Made by a program: the position numbers and the translations under genes. From NCBI RefSeq assembly GCF_900093605.1, contig NZ_FLYE01000009.1:1-38872 (forward strand): a stretch of DNA of 38,872 nucleotides, given 5' to 3'. Position 1 is the first letter of the stretch; every line of letters begins with the position of its first letter. This stretch comes from Candidatus Terasakiella magnetica. GTDB taxonomy: Bacteria; Pseudomonadota; Alphaproteobacteria; Rhodospirillales; Terasakiellaceae. This document shows positions 1 to 8,925 of the stretch, piece by piece. A model generated the notes under the pieces. It saw only the letters and a list, made by a program, of their open reading frames with translations. It searched no databases and was not told the DNA's origin.

Positions 1-391
1 TTTCTAAAGACTTCCGCCCCCCCTGTAAACACCTTTTTTTCAAAAAAACGCAACAAATGTTATTTTACCTCATAAGTTATTGATTTATATAATTAATTTA
101 ATTCACTTTTGTTTGTCTTTTGGGCCCTTGAGTGCTTAACAAATGGTTAAATTCAGCTCTATTCTTGCGGTTGAACGTGCAAAACCATGGAATCCCGTCT
201 GATTGAAAGCTCAGAAGCCATATTTCTTAGTTTTGGAAACCCTTCCTTAATATTCACTCTTATATAATAGCTCTTATACGGGGTTCAAAGCGTCGAATCC
301 CCTTGACAATCAAGGCTTCAACCATCATTGTCCCTGCTTTATTTGTGGAAATGGACATAACGGTAGAGCCTCTAACTACTGCCGGGTAAAA
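1..391. other. Left-edge intergenic region, AT-rich, no gene seen
   Basis: No convincing reading frame lies here. The first 130 bases are strongly AT-rich. A perfect 6-bp inverted repeat with a 3-base spacer (CCTTGACAATCAAGG, 301-315) overlaps a TTGACA hexamer at 303-308. Seventeen bases later stands CATTGT, a poor -10 match, so a promoter for the M23 peptidase here is possible but weak. A TATAAT at 263-268 has no good -35 partner. The gene that ends or starts to the left is not visible. Confidence 0.5.
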
Positions 392-1783
392 ATGACTAAA
401 CGACCAAACAGGGGATTACGACACATGATACGCCGCCGCTTACCTTTGACGGCCATCATCTCTTCATCACTTATTGCAGGTGGTCTACTTATGTTGGACT
501 TACCCCAATCTGAAGAGACGCCTCACGCGCTTAAAGTACCAATGACACATACGGCTTCTCTCTCAGCCCCAAGTATGAGTGTCGGGTCAAGCGCCAATGC
601 AGCCATTCAGCCTGACCCTGTTTCACAACCTCGTGAAGAACTTCCCCAAAGTTATCTGCGCACCCTTGAAGTGGGGAGCGGCGATACACTAATGAAGATT
701 TTGCTTGGAGCCGGCATTAACCGGGGCGATGCCCATACCGCCATTCAAGCCTTACGTACAGAATATGACCCGCGCCGCTTACGCCCGGGTCAAGAAATTC
801 AGGTGAGCTTCCAACCCGGCCGCCATGAAGATATGCCGCACACCTTCAAAGAAATGCGCCTTAGCACTGGCTTTAATACAGAAGTCTATGTGGCGCGTGC
901 TGAAGAAGGTGAGTATCAAGCCCATGAAGAAACTAAAGAACTGGTAACGACCCTGCACCGCGCAGATGGCGAGATTGATTCTAGCCTTTATTTGGCCGCG
1001 AGCAAAGCCGGTCTGCCCGCCTCTTTATTGATGGAATTTATCTTTGCCTATTCATTCGATGTTGATTTCCAACGTGACATTCAAAAGGGTGATCGTTTTG
1101 AAGTCATGTATGAAAAGGTCGAAACCGAAGATGGCAGCCGCTCTAAAGTCGGTAACATTCTTTTTGCCAGCCTGTCTTTAAGTGGTGATCGCATGCCGAT
1201 CTATCGTTTTAAAGAGAAAAGCGGTCGCATTGCCTATTTTAATGATAAAGGCCAAAGCGCACAAAAGGCTTTGATGCGCACACCAATTAACGGGGCGCGC
1301 CTGTCTTCTGGTTTTGGTAAACGCCGCCATCCGATTCTTGGCTATTCAAAAATGCACACGGGTGTTGATTTTGCCGCCCCACGTGGCACGCCGATTTATG
1401 CTGCGGGTGATGGCGTACTTGATTATGCTGGTCGCAAAGGTGGCTATGGTAAATATATCCGCATTCGTCATAACTCTGAATATCAAACCGCTTATGCCCA
1501 TATGCGTAGCTTTAGAAAAGGTATGTATAAAGGCAAGCGCGTGAAGCAGGGTCAAATCATTGGTTATGTGGGGACAACAGGGCGCTCAACTGGCCCGCAC
1601 CTGCATTATGAAATCATCCGCAATGGTCGCAAAACCAACCCGTTGCGCGTTCGTATGCCCTCTGGCAAAAAGCTTAAAGGGACTGAGCTGGCCCGCTTTA
1701 TGGATACTAAAGTCAAGTTTGATCAACAATATGCCCAACTTGGCCCGGTTATCTCCATCGGTCGTCTAGCCAGTGCTGAATAA
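392..1783 (+). CDS. M23 family metallopeptidase, membrane anchored, OapA/LysM-like N-terminus
   Basis: A murein endopeptidase of the lysostaphin/M23 family, expected to cut peptide cross-links in the periplasm. Residues 14-36 form one hydrophobic segment that would act as signal anchor. Residues 88-140 (LEVGSGDTLMKILLGAGI onward) look like the OapA/LysM-like domain found before many M23 domains. The catalytic domain covers about 300-420. Its zinc ligands are visible as H322 and D326 (HTGVD) and H405 in GPHLHYE, with H370 in TAYAHM, so it should be active. The length (463 residues) is normal for YebA/MepM-type proteins. An alternative ATG at 425 has a better ribosome-binding site (AGGGGA 10 bases upstream) and would remove 11 residues. 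The 3' end overlaps flaF on the other strand by 18 bp. Confidence 0.9.
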   Translation: MTKRPNRGLRHMIRRRLPLTAIISSSLIAGGLLMLDLPQSEETPHALKVPMTHTASLSAPSMSVGSSANAAIQPDPVSQPREELPQSYLRTLEVGSGDTLMKILLGAGINRGDAHTAIQALRTEYDPRRLRPGQEIQVSFQPGRHEDMPHTFKEMRLSTGFNTEVYVARAEEGEYQAHEETKELVTTLHRADGEIDSSLYLAASKAGLPASLLMEFIFAYSFDVDFQRDIQKGDRFEVMYEKVETEDGSRSKVGNILFASLSLSGDRMPIYRFKEKSGRIAYFNDKGQSAQKALMRTPINGARLSSGFGKRRHPILGYSKMHTGVDFAAPRGTPIYAAGDGVLDYAGRKGGYGKYIRIRHNSEYQTAYAHMRSFRKGMYKGKRVKQGQIIGYVGTTGRSTGPHLHYEIIRNGRKTNPLRVRMPSGKKLKGTELARFMDTKVKFDQQYAQLGPVISIGRLASAE

Positions 1784-2128
1784 GCCGCGGGCCACATTCT
1801 GATTAACATCAATTAACCCCTGAAGCGCATGCGGATGGGGTTTTTTGATGACTTCAAGGCAGGTCTTATCCACATACAGGCTGAGCGATAAGAGTTTGGC
1901 CTTTAACTTATCATCGAGTTGATTATCAGGTGATTTCAAATCCGCCTGCACAATGGTCCAGAGTTTACGGGTATATTCCAAGGCTTGTGCTAAAAGCCGT
2001 TTATTTTGAGGGAAATCTTCTGCCCGTTTAAGAAGAGTGACCGCCTTCATGAAGGATTCGGCCTCAAGGGTACGGCCTTTCAGGCTGTTCTTATGGCTGA
2101 TGCCATAAGCTTCATATGCGGATTTCAT
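1766..2128 (-). CDS. flaF: Flagellar biosynthesis regulator FlaF
   Basis: FlaF is a small alphaproteobacterial protein needed for flagellin synthesis or secretion. In Caulobacter it works with the RNA-binding protein FlbT, which controls flagellin mRNA translation and decay. This 120-residue protein has the family's usual length and its pattern: an early aromatic AYEAYG, an R-x-x-E-A segment near residue 20, and a helical middle with KLWTIVQADL and a conserved DNQLDDKLKAKLLSLSLYV stretch. Its start codon overlaps the flagellin stop (ATGA, 2125-2128), so the two genes are translationally coupled. No flbT is visible here. Its end overlaps the M23 gene convergently by 18 bp. The call rests on sequence pattern plus its position after a flagellin. 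Confidence 0.85.
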   Translation of the reverse strand: MKSAYEAYGISHKNSLKGRTLEAESFMKAVTLLKRAEDFPQNKRLLAQALEYTRKLWTIVQADLKSPDNQLDDKLKAKLLSLSLYVDKTCLEVIKKPHPHALQGLIDVNQNVARGLFSTG

Positions 2129-2895
2129 GAGGAAAAGAGGCCGAGAAGCAGACTTTCACTTTGCGCTAAAATGGCTTGACCTTGAAAAGAAAGATCAGTT
2201 CTCACCTGCGCTGCTAAAGTAACAGCGGCTTCTTCGCTCAGGTCTGCATTGACCAATTCATCAATGCCTTCTTGAAAAGAATTTGCCAGATTTGTCGTAA
2301 ATTCTTCTTCCACATCCAACGCAGCGAGTTCGCTGCCAAAATTGGATTGGCGGGTACGCACGTCATCAATGGCTGTATTTATGGAATTAATCGCTGCATT
2401 GATATCGGTAAGGGTGGCAAAATCATTATAATCGATTGAGGCATCGCCGATTCCCAGTAGGTCTGAAGACACATCTGTGAGGCTGGCTTCGCCATCAAAG
2501 CTGCTATCCTTAACCACCTGATCAATCTGGTTGCGCACATTATTAAATTGTTCAGAAAGGGCTTCGCGTTCTACCAAAGTTTCAGCAGTCTTTGCTGCAT
2601 TGGCAAGCCCTTGAAGTTGGCGACCCAAATCTTCGATGGTGCCAAGAGCGACATTGCCGACCTCAATCTGGCTTTGCTCCAGCTCGATAGTGCCTTTTTG
2701 ACTACCCAGATCAGCAACCGCATCAATCAAGGCTTTGGCACGCAAGTAATCGGATGGGTCATCGCGCACTTCATTAACGCGCGTGCCAGATGCCAAATTA
2801 TTCGCACTATCTTCACGCAGCTCTGTTGCGCGCCGTGTAGAACCTACAGACGTGCTTAAAGCGGAATTTATCAGCGAAATACTATCGACCATCAC
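2125..2895 (-). CDS. Short, divergent flagellin
   Basis: A 256-residue flagellin, the filament subunit exported by the flagellar type III system. The N-terminal D0/D1 region is recognisable from SISLINSALSTS and NLASGTRVNEVRDDPSDY, which correspond to the usual N-terminal helix and the 'LSSG..IN.A.DD' motif. The C-terminal D0 helix ends in QAILAQSESLLLGLF, matching 'A.SQANQ....LL..' in the family. The usual variable D2/D3 domain is missing, so only the core is present, which is common for alphaproteobacterial flagellins. The DDPSDYLRAKALID segment differs from the typical DDAAGLAIS. The start is GTG at 2895 or ATG at 2892. The ribosome-binding site and start codon lie inside one arm of a perfect 15-bp inverted repeat. 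The gene is followed at once by flaF. Confidence 0.85.
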   Translation of the reverse strand: MMVDSISLINSALSTSVGSTRRATELREDSANNLASGTRVNEVRDDPSDYLRAKALIDAVADLGSQKGTIELEQSQIEVGNVALGTIEDLGRQLQGLANAAKTAETLVEREALSEQFNNVRNQIDQVVKDSSFDGEASLTDVSSDLLGIGDASIDYNDFATLTDINAAINSINTAIDDVRTRQSNFGSELAALDVEEEFTTNLANSFQEGIDELVNADLSEEAAVTLAAQVRTDLSFQGQAILAQSESLLLGLFSS

Positions 2896-2957
2896 TTACA
2901 CCAATTAAAACAATTGCCCCATCATAACAAAATTTTTCAAAAGGTGTAAGTGATGGT
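2888..2957 (-). promoter_or_regulatory. Perfect 15-bp inverted repeat over the flagellin start site
   Basis: ACCATCACTTACACC at 2888-2902 and GGTGTAAGTGATGGT at 2943-2957 are exact reverse complements with a 40-base loop. In the flagellin mRNA the downstream arm contains the GGTG ribosome-binding-site candidate and the start codons (GTG 2895, ATG 2892). Folding would therefore hide translation initiation if transcription begins upstream of 2957. The 40-base loop holds TATGAT on the minus strand with a CTTACA 18 bases before it, a possible promoter. If that promoter is used, the upstream arm would not be transcribed. Confidence 0.75.
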
Positions 2958-2969
2958 TATCACGCATTG

Positions 2970-5561
2970 TTAAATATCAACCACACGGTGGTCATTAATC
3001 ACCAGTCCCGTCTCATCCGCACTTAAACGGACTTCATCGCCCTCTTGCACTTTGCCTTCCAGCAACAATACAGCCAGTGGGTTTTTCAGGGATTTCTGGA
3101 TGACACGTTTTAACGGACGTGCCCCATAGGCCGGATCATAGCCTTCATTTGCCAACCAATCTAAGGCTTTGCGATCCAGATCAAGGGCGATTTTGCGATC
3201 AACAAGCAGGCTTTCCATGCGTTTGAGCTGGATATCCACAATCCCACCCATATGTTCGCGAAACAAGCGATGGAACAAGATGGTTTCATCCAAGCGGTTA
3301 TAAAATTCTGGCCTGAAGGACGCCTGCACAATCTCCATCACCTGTTCACGGATTTCTGAAGAATCATGGCCCTCTTCTTGCGCCGCCATAATCTCTGCCC
3401 CTAGGTTTGAGGTCATGATAATCAGGGTGTTTTTGAAATCTACCGTGCGACCCTGCCCGTCTGTTAGGCGGCCCTCATCCAAAACTTGCAGTAAAACGTT
3501 AAACACATCGGGATGGGCTTTTTCGATCTCATCAAACAGAACAAGCTGATAGGGGCGACGCCGTACAGCCTCGGTCAAAGCGCCACCTTCTTCATAGCCC
3601 ACATAGCCCGGAGGCGCACCGATCAAACGGGCGACCGCGTGCTTTTCCATATATTCAGACATATCAATGCGCACCAAAGCGGTTTCATCATCAAAGAGAA
3701 ATTCCGCCAAAGCTTTGGTCAGCTCGGTTTTCCCCACACCTGTTGGGCCAAGAAAAAGGAAAGAACCAATGGGACGATTGGGGTCTTGCAAGCCTGCGCG
3801 CGAGCGGCGCACCGCATCAGAAACGGCATGTAAGGCCTCACTTTGACCGATCACCCGATTGCTGAGCTTCTCTTCCATTTGAACGAGTTTTTCACGCTCA
3901 CCTTGCAGCAATTTATCAACAGGCACGCCCGTCCAACGCGAAACAACCGAGGCAATATGTTCATCGCCCACGGCCTGTTCCATGGAGCGGTCCTGCTGGG
4001 CCTCTTCTGCTTCTTGAAGTTTATCTTCCAGTTTTGGAATTTCGCCATAAAGAAGTTGAGAGGCTTGTTCCAGCTTACCCTCGCGTTGGGCAATATCAAC
4101 GGCTGTGCGGGCTTGCTCCAACAGTTCTTTGATTTTGGTTGCATCCGCTAAAGCGTCTTTTTCTTCGCGCCATTTTTTTGTGAGTGTACCGGATTTAATC
4201 TCAAGGTCTTCGAGCTCCTTGATGATGGTTTCAAGACGATCTTGCGAGGCTTGATCATTTTCTTTTTTCAAAGCTTCGCGCTCAATCTTAAGCTGGATAA
4301 TCCGACGATCGAGCTCATCAATTTCTTCAGGTTTAGAATCGACCTCCATGCGCAGACGTGAGGCAGCCTCATCCATCAAATCAATCGCTTTATCGGGTAA
4401 AAAACGATCTGTGATATAACGATTTGACAAGGTTGCAGCTGAGACCAGCGAGCTATCAGTAATGCGCACACCATGATGGAGCTCATACTTTTCTTTAATA
4501 CCGCGCAAGATGGAGATACTGTCTTCCACAGTGGGTTCAGAAACGAAAACGGGCTGAAAACGTCGGGCAAAGGCCGCATCTTTTTCCACATATTTGCAAT
4601 ATTCATTAAGCGTGGTTGCCCCAACACAATGAAGATCGCCGCGCGCCAAGGCCGGTTTGAGCAGATTTGACGCATCCATGGACCCTTCTGAAGCCCCGGC
4701 CCCGACCAATGTGTGCATCTCATCAATAAAGAGGATAATCTCACCGTTAGAAGAACTGACTTCTTCCAACACGGCCTTTAAGCGTTCTTCAAATTCACCG
4801 CGAAATTTTGCCCCGGCGACCAAAGCACCAAGGTCAAGCACAAGCAGTTTTTTATCCAACAGACTTTCTGGCACATCCCCTTGCACAATACGGTTGGCGA
4901 GCCCTTCGATGATGGCGGTTTTACCCACGCCCGGCTCCCCAATCAACACGGGATTATTTTTCGTGCGACGAGACAGCACCTGAATGGTGCGACGGATTTC
5001 TTCGTCACGCCCAATCACCGGATCAAGCTTGCCTTCAGATGACGCTTGAGTGAGATCGCGGGCATATTTATTAAGTGCATCAAAGTTATTTTCTGCATTC
5101 TTCGAGGTTGCTTTGCGCCCTTTGCGTCGCGCATTAATCGCCGCATTTAACGATTGCGGGGTAACCCCTGCTTCTTTTAAGGCGTTTGCTGCGGGGGTGC
5201 CAACCGATAAGGCACAACCAAGAAGGAGCATTTCAACGGTGACAAAATCATCACCTGCTTTTTGTGCGGCTTCTTCAGATTGTTGTAAGAGTTTGGCAAT
5301 CTCTGAAGAGAGATAAAGATTCCCTGCCCCACTGCCTTCCACTTTGGGAATGGCTTTAAAGGCTTGTTCATTTTGTTTGCGCGCAACTTTTGGCTTGCCG
5401 CCTGCATCTTCTATTAAGGAGGTGGCGAACCCTTCTTCATCATCTAAAAGCACTTTTAAGAGATGTTCAGGTGTGAAACGCTGATGGTTATTTGCCAAGG
5501 CCCCCTGCTGGGCAACCTGCAAGAACCCTTGCGCACGTTCAGTATATTTTTCGATATTCAT
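2970..5561 (-). CDS. clpB: ATP-dependent chaperone ClpB
   Basis: ClpB is the hexameric AAA+ disaggregase that works with DnaK to recover aggregated proteins in the cytoplasm. The order is standard: an N domain (residues 1-150, beginning [13 protein letters not shown]), AAA-1 with Walker A GEPGVGKT at about 208-215 and Walker [15 protein letters not shown], a coiled-coil middle domain at about 400-530, AAA-2 with GPTGVGKTE and [16 protein letters not shown], and a C-terminal D2-small domain with GARPLKR. I chose ATG at 5561, giving 863 residues. Family members begin with 'M(D/N)(F/I)EKYTE', and GAGAAGG lies 8 bases upstream. A GTG at 5597 with its own AGAAGG would add 12 residues. It is divergent from the cytochrome pair. 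A possible heat-shock promoter is noted separately. Confidence 0.97.
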   Translation of the reverse strand: MNIEKYTERAQGFLQVAQQGALANNHQRFTPEHLLKVLLDDEEGFATSLIEDAGGKPKVARKQNEQAFKAIPKVEGSGAGNLYLSSEIAKLLQQSEEAAQKAGDDFVTVEMLLLGCALSVGTPAANALKEAGVTPQSLNAAINARRKGRKATSKNAENNFDALNKYARDLTQASSEGKLDPVIGRDEEIRRTIQVLSRRTKNNPVLIGEPGVGKTAIIEGLANRIVQGDVPESLLDKKLLVLDLGALVAGAKFRGEFEERLKAVLEEVSSSNGEIILFIDEMHTLVGAGASEGSMDASNLLKPALARGDLHCVGATTLNEYCKYVEKDAAFARRFQPVFVSEPTVEDSISILRGIKEKYELHHGVRITDSSLVSAATLSNRYITDRFLPDKAIDLMDEAASRLRMEVDSKPEEIDELDRRIIQLKIEREALKKENDQASQDRLETIIKELEDLEIKSGTLTKKWREEKDALADATKIKELLEQARTAVDIAQREGKLEQASQLLYGEIPKLEDKLQEAEEAQQDRSMEQAVGDEHIASVVSRWTGVPVDKLLQGEREKLVQMEEKLSNRVIGQSEALHAVSDAVRRSRAGLQDPNRPIGSFLFLGPTGVGKTELTKALAEFLFDDETALVRIDMSEYMEKHAVARLIGAPPGYVGYEEGGALTEAVRRRPYQLVLFDEIEKAHPDVFNVLLQVLDEGRLTDGQGRTVDFKNTLIIMTSNLGAEIMAAQEEGHDSSEIREQVMEIVQASFRPEFYNRLDETILFHRLFREHMGGIVDIQLKRMESLLVDRKIALDLDRKALDWLANEGYDPAYGARPLKRVIQKSLKNPLAVLLLEGKVQEGDEVRLSADETGLVINDHRVVDI

Positions 5562-5632
5562 GTCATTGACCTTCTCGTTATCGACAATTTCCATCACGGC
5601 CCTTCTTGGAAGCGACCATAAAGAAACCTCTT

Positions 5633-5661
5633 TAAGGTTCTAAAACAGAATATGGTTCAAG
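5633..5661 (-). promoter_or_regulatory. Possible RpoH (heat-shock) promoter of clpB
   Basis: On the minus strand CTTGAA (5661-5656), preceded by CCC, is followed after 17 bases by ACCTTA (5638-5633). The CCCTTGAA element resembles the alphaproteobacterial sigma-32 -35 box and its distance to clpB is suitable. The -10 match is poor, so the call is tentative. Confidence 0.35.
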
Positions 5662-5735
5662 GGGTTGGTTGCGCAAGGTTTGATTTTCTGGCACAGTTCA
5701 ATACTTATTCATTCTTATTCTCATTGAGGCTTAAT

Positions 5736-6200
5736 ATGTTTCGCAAAACACTTATGGTTGCTGCAATCTGTGGTGCGGTTTTCACTTTTTCAACGGCTGT
5801 CACACAGGCCCATGATGGCGCAACTGGCGTGATCAAAGAGCGCATGGACATGATGAAACTCATTGCCAAAAACACCAAGCGCATTGCCCCCATCGCTATG
5901 GGTTCTGAGGATATGGACCTCAAGGCGGTTGAAGAAAGTGCCGGCTATATTGCCAAAACCGCTGCCGATGTGATTATGAGATTCCCTAAAGGCAGCACCT
6001 CTATGGTCTCTGAAGCCAAGGAAAACATCTGGACAGATTGGGACAAATTTGCTGCAAGCATGAAAAGCCTGTCCCAAGACGCCGCCGCCCTTGAAAAGCT
6101 GGCAAAAGAAGGCGAGGAGTTTGAGCTCACCGATGCCTTTGGGAAAATGGCAAGTAACTGTAAAAAATGCCATACGGATTTTCGCATGAAAAAAGAATAG
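5736..6200 (+). CDS. Cytochrome c' / c-556 family protein
   Basis: A small periplasmic monoheme cytochrome, 154 residues. A signal peptide covers about residues 1-25 (MFRKTLMVAAICGAVFTFST, cleavage near AHA). The mature part is helical, with ERMDMMKLIAKNTKRIAP as first helix. The single heme site is C-terminal, CKKCH at 142-146, as in the four-helix-bundle cytochromes c' and c-556. I chose ATG 5736 because it begins the signal peptide and has GAGG 7 bases upstream; the frame runs open to 5652 without a signal-like start. The diheme cytochrome gene follows 24 bases later, so the two are probably co-transcribed. Family members bind NO or carry electrons; which applies here cannot be told. Confidence 0.85.
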   Translation: MFRKTLMVAAICGAVFTFSTAVTQAHDGATGVIKERMDMMKLIAKNTKRIAPIAMGSEDMDLKAVEESAGYIAKTAADVIMRFPKGSTSMVSEAKENIWTDWDKFAASMKSLSQDAAALEKLAKEGEEFELTDAFGKMASNCKKCHTDFRMKKE

Positions 6201-6224
6201 GCCTTTTGCTTGATGGAACTTGAT

Positions 6225-7046
6225 ATGAAACGCCTTCTCCCTCTTTTACTGACTTTGACCCTTTATCCTTTGACAGCCTTGGCCCAAGGAGATGTGAAAC
6301 GGGGCAAATATATAATGGGGATGGGCAGCTGCGTTTCGTGTCATAAAACCCCAAAACGCAAAAATGCCGATCTTGGCGGCGGTCATGCCATCAAAACACC
6401 CTTTGGCACTTTTTATGTGCCCAATATCACGCCGGATAAAGACAGCGGGATCGGCGGTTGGTCAGAAAAACAGTTTATAGAGGCCATGACCCAAGGGGTT
6501 TCACCTGAGGGTAAGCATTACTATCCAGCTTTTCCCTATACCTCTTATGCAAAAATGAGCCGTGAGGATTTAGTCGACCTTAAGGCTTATCTTGATACGG
6601 TTGCACCGATTAAAAATGCTGTGCCAGACCATGACCTTGGCTTTCCCTTTAACCTGCGTTTCATGATGTTTGGCTGGAAAATGCTATTTTTTGATGATCG
6701 TCCTTTTGCACCCAATCCTGATAAATCGGATGAATGGAACCGTGGGGCCTATATTGTAAATGGGGCTGCCCATTGCGGGGAATGTCATACAGCGCGCAAT
6801 ATGTTTGGCGGGCTTGATCTCTCAAAAAAGTTCCTTGGTAACTCCAACGGGCCGGATAAAGAAAAAATCCCCTCCATGCTGCCAAAATGGAAGCTTAAGG
6901 AATATTTCATGGCGCTGCGCATAGGCATGAAACCGGATGGAGATTTTCTTGGTGGTTCCATGGGTCATGTGATTAGCCAAACAACATCCAAACTCAGCAA
7001 AGAAGACCTGAAAGCTATTTCGCTTTATCTCAGTGAATATGAATAA
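6225..7046 (+). CDS. Diheme c-type cytochrome
   Basis: A periplasmic electron carrier of 273 residues with a signal peptide (MKRLLPLLLTLTLYPLTALA, residues 1-20) and two class I heme sites: CVSCH at 36-40 and CGECH at 184-188. The N-terminal half (GGHAIKTPFGTFYVPNITPD followed by W at 79 and the MTQGVSP segment) closely follows the cytochrome subunits of membrane-bound alcohol/aldehyde/gluconate dehydrogenases, which usually carry three hemes; this protein has two. No C-terminal membrane helix is seen. ATG 6225 is preferred because GGAA stands 6 bases upstream and the signal peptide starts there; ATG 6213 and TTG 6210 are alternatives. No dehydrogenase subunit is adjacent, so its electron donor is unknown; the cytochrome c' gene upstream is the likely partner. 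Confidence 0.85.
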   Translation: MKRLLPLLLTLTLYPLTALAQGDVKRGKYIMGMGSCVSCHKTPKRKNADLGGGHAIKTPFGTFYVPNITPDKDSGIGGWSEKQFIEAMTQGVSPEGKHYYPAFPYTSYAKMSREDLVDLKAYLDTVAPIKNAVPDHDLGFPFNLRFMMFGWKMLFFDDRPFAPNPDKSDEWNRGAYIVNGAAHCGECHTARNMFGGLDLSKKFLGNSNGPDKEKIPSMLPKWKLKEYFMALRIGMKPDGDFLGGSMGHVISQTTSKLSKEDLKAISLYLSEYE

Positions 7047-7053
7047 TACCCCA

Positions 7054-7092
7054 TAAAAAAACACCCTCGAAGTAACCCTCGAAGGTGTTTTT
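7054..7092. terminator. Bidirectional rho-independent terminator
   Basis: AAAAACACC (about 7056-7064) pairs with GGTGTTTTT (7084-7092), and a further TCGA/TCGA match inside the stem is interrupted by one mismatch. A-rich and T-rich flanks on both sides suit termination of the cytochrome pair (+) and of the DUF4167 gene (-). Confidence 0.8.
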
Positions 7093-7114
7093 AAAATCTA
7101 CAGCCTGAACTAAA

Positions 7115-7837
7115 TCAGCTTGCTTCTTTTTCAGCGCCGCCATCAGCCTCGGCATCATCCGTCTTTTTACGACGGGTGCGCGTGGTTGTGGTTTTGCGGG
7201 TCGTTGTTGTGCGACGTGTGCGACGCTTTGGCTTTTCTTCTTCAGCCTTAGCCTCATCACTAGCTTCGTCATCAACTTCAACCGGACGTGCGAGAAAATC
7301 AGGAACGGCGTTTGTGCCACCGCCCAGTTTTGGCGCATCTTCAGCTGGTTTTTTGCGAGGTGCGCGACGCGGGGCACGACGTTTTGGTTTTTCTTCAACC
7401 ACTTCGTCTTGCTCTTGGCTTGCACTTTCTTCAGCTGGCGCATCACCGTCTTTAATTTCAACGGCGACAGCTTCTGCTTCATCGGAAGCTTCTGAATTTT
7501 CAGAGGCTTCTACAGATGCTTCACTTTCAACTGTAGCTGGTGCTTCTTCTACTTCCGGCTTTGGCTTAGGTGCATAAAGCGCAGCCAAACGACCGTAGTG
7601 GTCCGCATGTTGGAAGAGACTTTCTGCCAATACGCGATCACCTGCAGAAATCGCATCTTTAGCCTGCTGCAAATACTTATCGTGAATTTGCTTCGCAGTA
7701 CCACGGATACGACCTGACGGACCGTTACTGTCAAAATTCTGGTTACGGTTGCCATGATTATTGTGGCGACGATTGTTGTGGTTATGGCCCCGGCCACGTC
7801 CACGACGATTACTCTGATTATTGGAACCTTGTCTCAT
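7115..7837 (-). CDS. DUF4167 domain protein
   Basis: A 240-residue protein with the alphaproteobacterial DUF4167 domain. The N-terminus is rich in Arg, Asn, His and Gly (residues 1-40). Then comes the conserved core at about 40-92: SGRIRGTAKQIHDKYLQQAK, then DRVLAESLFQHADHYGRL. The rest is low-complexity: an acidic Ala/Glu/Ser tract and then Lys/Arg clusters such as KPKRRAPRRAPRKK and RTRRTTTTRKTTTTR. The basic tails suggest nucleic-acid or ribosome contact, but no function is established. It lies downstream of prmC in the usual alphaproteobacterial order prfA-prmC-DUF4167, separated by 214 bases in which I see no gene, so it may have its own promoter. Conservation will be limited to the core. 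Confidence 0.85.
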   Translation of the reverse strand: MRQGSNNQSNRRGRGRGHNHNNRRHNNHGNRNQNFDSNGPSGRIRGTAKQIHDKYLQQAKDAISAGDRVLAESLFQHADHYGRLAALYAPKPKPEVEEAPATVESEASVEASENSEASDEAEAVAVEIKDGDAPAEESASQEQDEVVEEKPKRRAPRRAPRKKPAEDAPKLGGGTNAVPDFLARPVEVDDEASDEAKAEEEKPKRRTRRTTTTRKTTTTRTRRKKTDDAEADGGAEKEAS

Positions 7838-8051
7838 GGATCCTGATATAAAATAAAATGAAATACACTCATTCCAAAATATTGTGTAAACACCCGCTGA
7901 ACACCCAGATACTGGGGCACGCGTTAATTTTGGAAATCTTTGCTAATTCACGGAAAAATCACCAGCCAATCGAATATTATAACAAGCGGCTTACCAATGT
8001 GTCCGTTACCCTTTCAACCTATAGGGTTTCCAACTGCTTTCCAAGCTTTTT

Positions 8052-8903
8052 TTATAGTTTTTTGCGAATTACAAGACACCGTGCAATCGCACCCAAATCT
8101 TTTGGTGCGTCAAGCACCTCCAAACCCGCCCCAACCATCAGTGATGAAACATCCTCAAGCTGACCAATGCCTAACTCAACCACGGCTATTGCCTTGTTTT
8201 TTAACAAGTTTGGCAAGCATTGAGCTAATTTGCGATAATCATCCAGCCCGTCCTCACCTGCAAAAAGGGCCGTATCGGGCTCAAAGTCTTTTACTTCAGG
8301 CGCTAAGGTCTCTTTATCTTTTTTCGGAATATAAGGTGGGTTGGATAAAACCAGATCAAAAGATTCGTCAATACCCGCAGCCCAGTTGCCAAGCTTAAAC
8401 TCACTTCGCGCCGCCAGCCCCAAACGGGTTGCATTTTCAATGGCAACCTCTAAGGCCTTGGGGCTGATATCAATGCCAAGGCCCGAAGCCTGTTTATATT
8501 CAGATAAAACCGTAAGTAACAAACAGCCCGTACCCACCCCCATATCAAGGACGCGCAAAGGTCTGTCTTGATCCGGGATATGGTTAAGCACGGCTTCAAT
8601 CAGGGTTTCGCTATCCGGCCTTGGGGTAAGCGTGTCTTTCGTCACCTTAAAGGGCAGGCTCCAAAATTCCCGCTCCCCCAAAATATGGGACATGGGTTCA
8701 CGCTTACAGCGCCGTTGCACCAAACTGTCCAGCTCATCCATTTGTGCGGGTTCAATCTCGCGCTCGGGATAGCCAATAAGAATTTGGGTTTCAACATGAA
8801 GCACATGGCACAGCAAGAGGCGGGCTTCAAAACGGGCGTTTTCAATACCTGCTTGTTGAAGCGCGGTTTCAATCCAGAGGATGGCTGAACCAATTGTCTG
8901 CAT
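8052..8903 (-). CDS. prmC: Peptide chain release factor N5-glutamine methyltransferase PrmC
   Basis: PrmC methylates the glutamine of the GGQ motif of release factors using S-adenosylmethionine. This 283-residue protein has an N-terminal helical domain (1-80), the SAM-binding VLDMGVGTGCLLL at about 118-130, and the catalytic NPPY at 188-191. The frame is open back to 8966, but ATG 8903 begins the family-like MQTIGSAILWIETALQ, gives the usual length and avoids overlapping prfA, which stops at 8926. No strong ribosome-binding site precedes 8903 (an AAGGGG lies 18 bases away), so translation may depend on coupling to prfA. Its target, RF1, is encoded just upstream in the same operon. Confidence 0.95.
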   Translation of the reverse strand: MQTIGSAILWIETALQQAGIENARFEARLLLCHVLHVETQILIGYPEREIEPAQMDELDSLVQRRCKREPMSHILGEREFWSLPFKVTKDTLTPRPDSETLIEAVLNHIPDQDRPLRVLDMGVGTGCLLLTVLSEYKQASGLGIDISPKALEVAIENATRLGLAARSEFKLGNWAAGIDESFDLVLSNPPYIPKKDKETLAPEVKDFEPDTALFAGEDGLDDYRKLAQCLPNLLKNKAIAVVELGIGQLEDVSSLMVGAGLEVLDAPKDLGAIARCLVIRKKL

Positions 8904-8925
8904 GACGTTTAAGGGAAAGCCCCCC

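Noticed and set aside
2903-2942. Invertible promoter (phase-variation switch) between the 15-bp inverted repeats before flagellin
   Set aside because: A 40-bp segment is too short for known site-specific inversion and no recombinase gene is nearby; a leader hairpin or operator fits better.
7176-7577. Plus-strand frame of 133 codons, Ser/Ala-rich
   Set aside because: Antisense shadow of the repetitive DUF4167 gene.
7858-8398. Plus-strand frames crossing the DUF4167-prmC gap
   Set aside because: They run into prmC in antisense, lack a ribosome-binding site and show no recognisable protein pattern.
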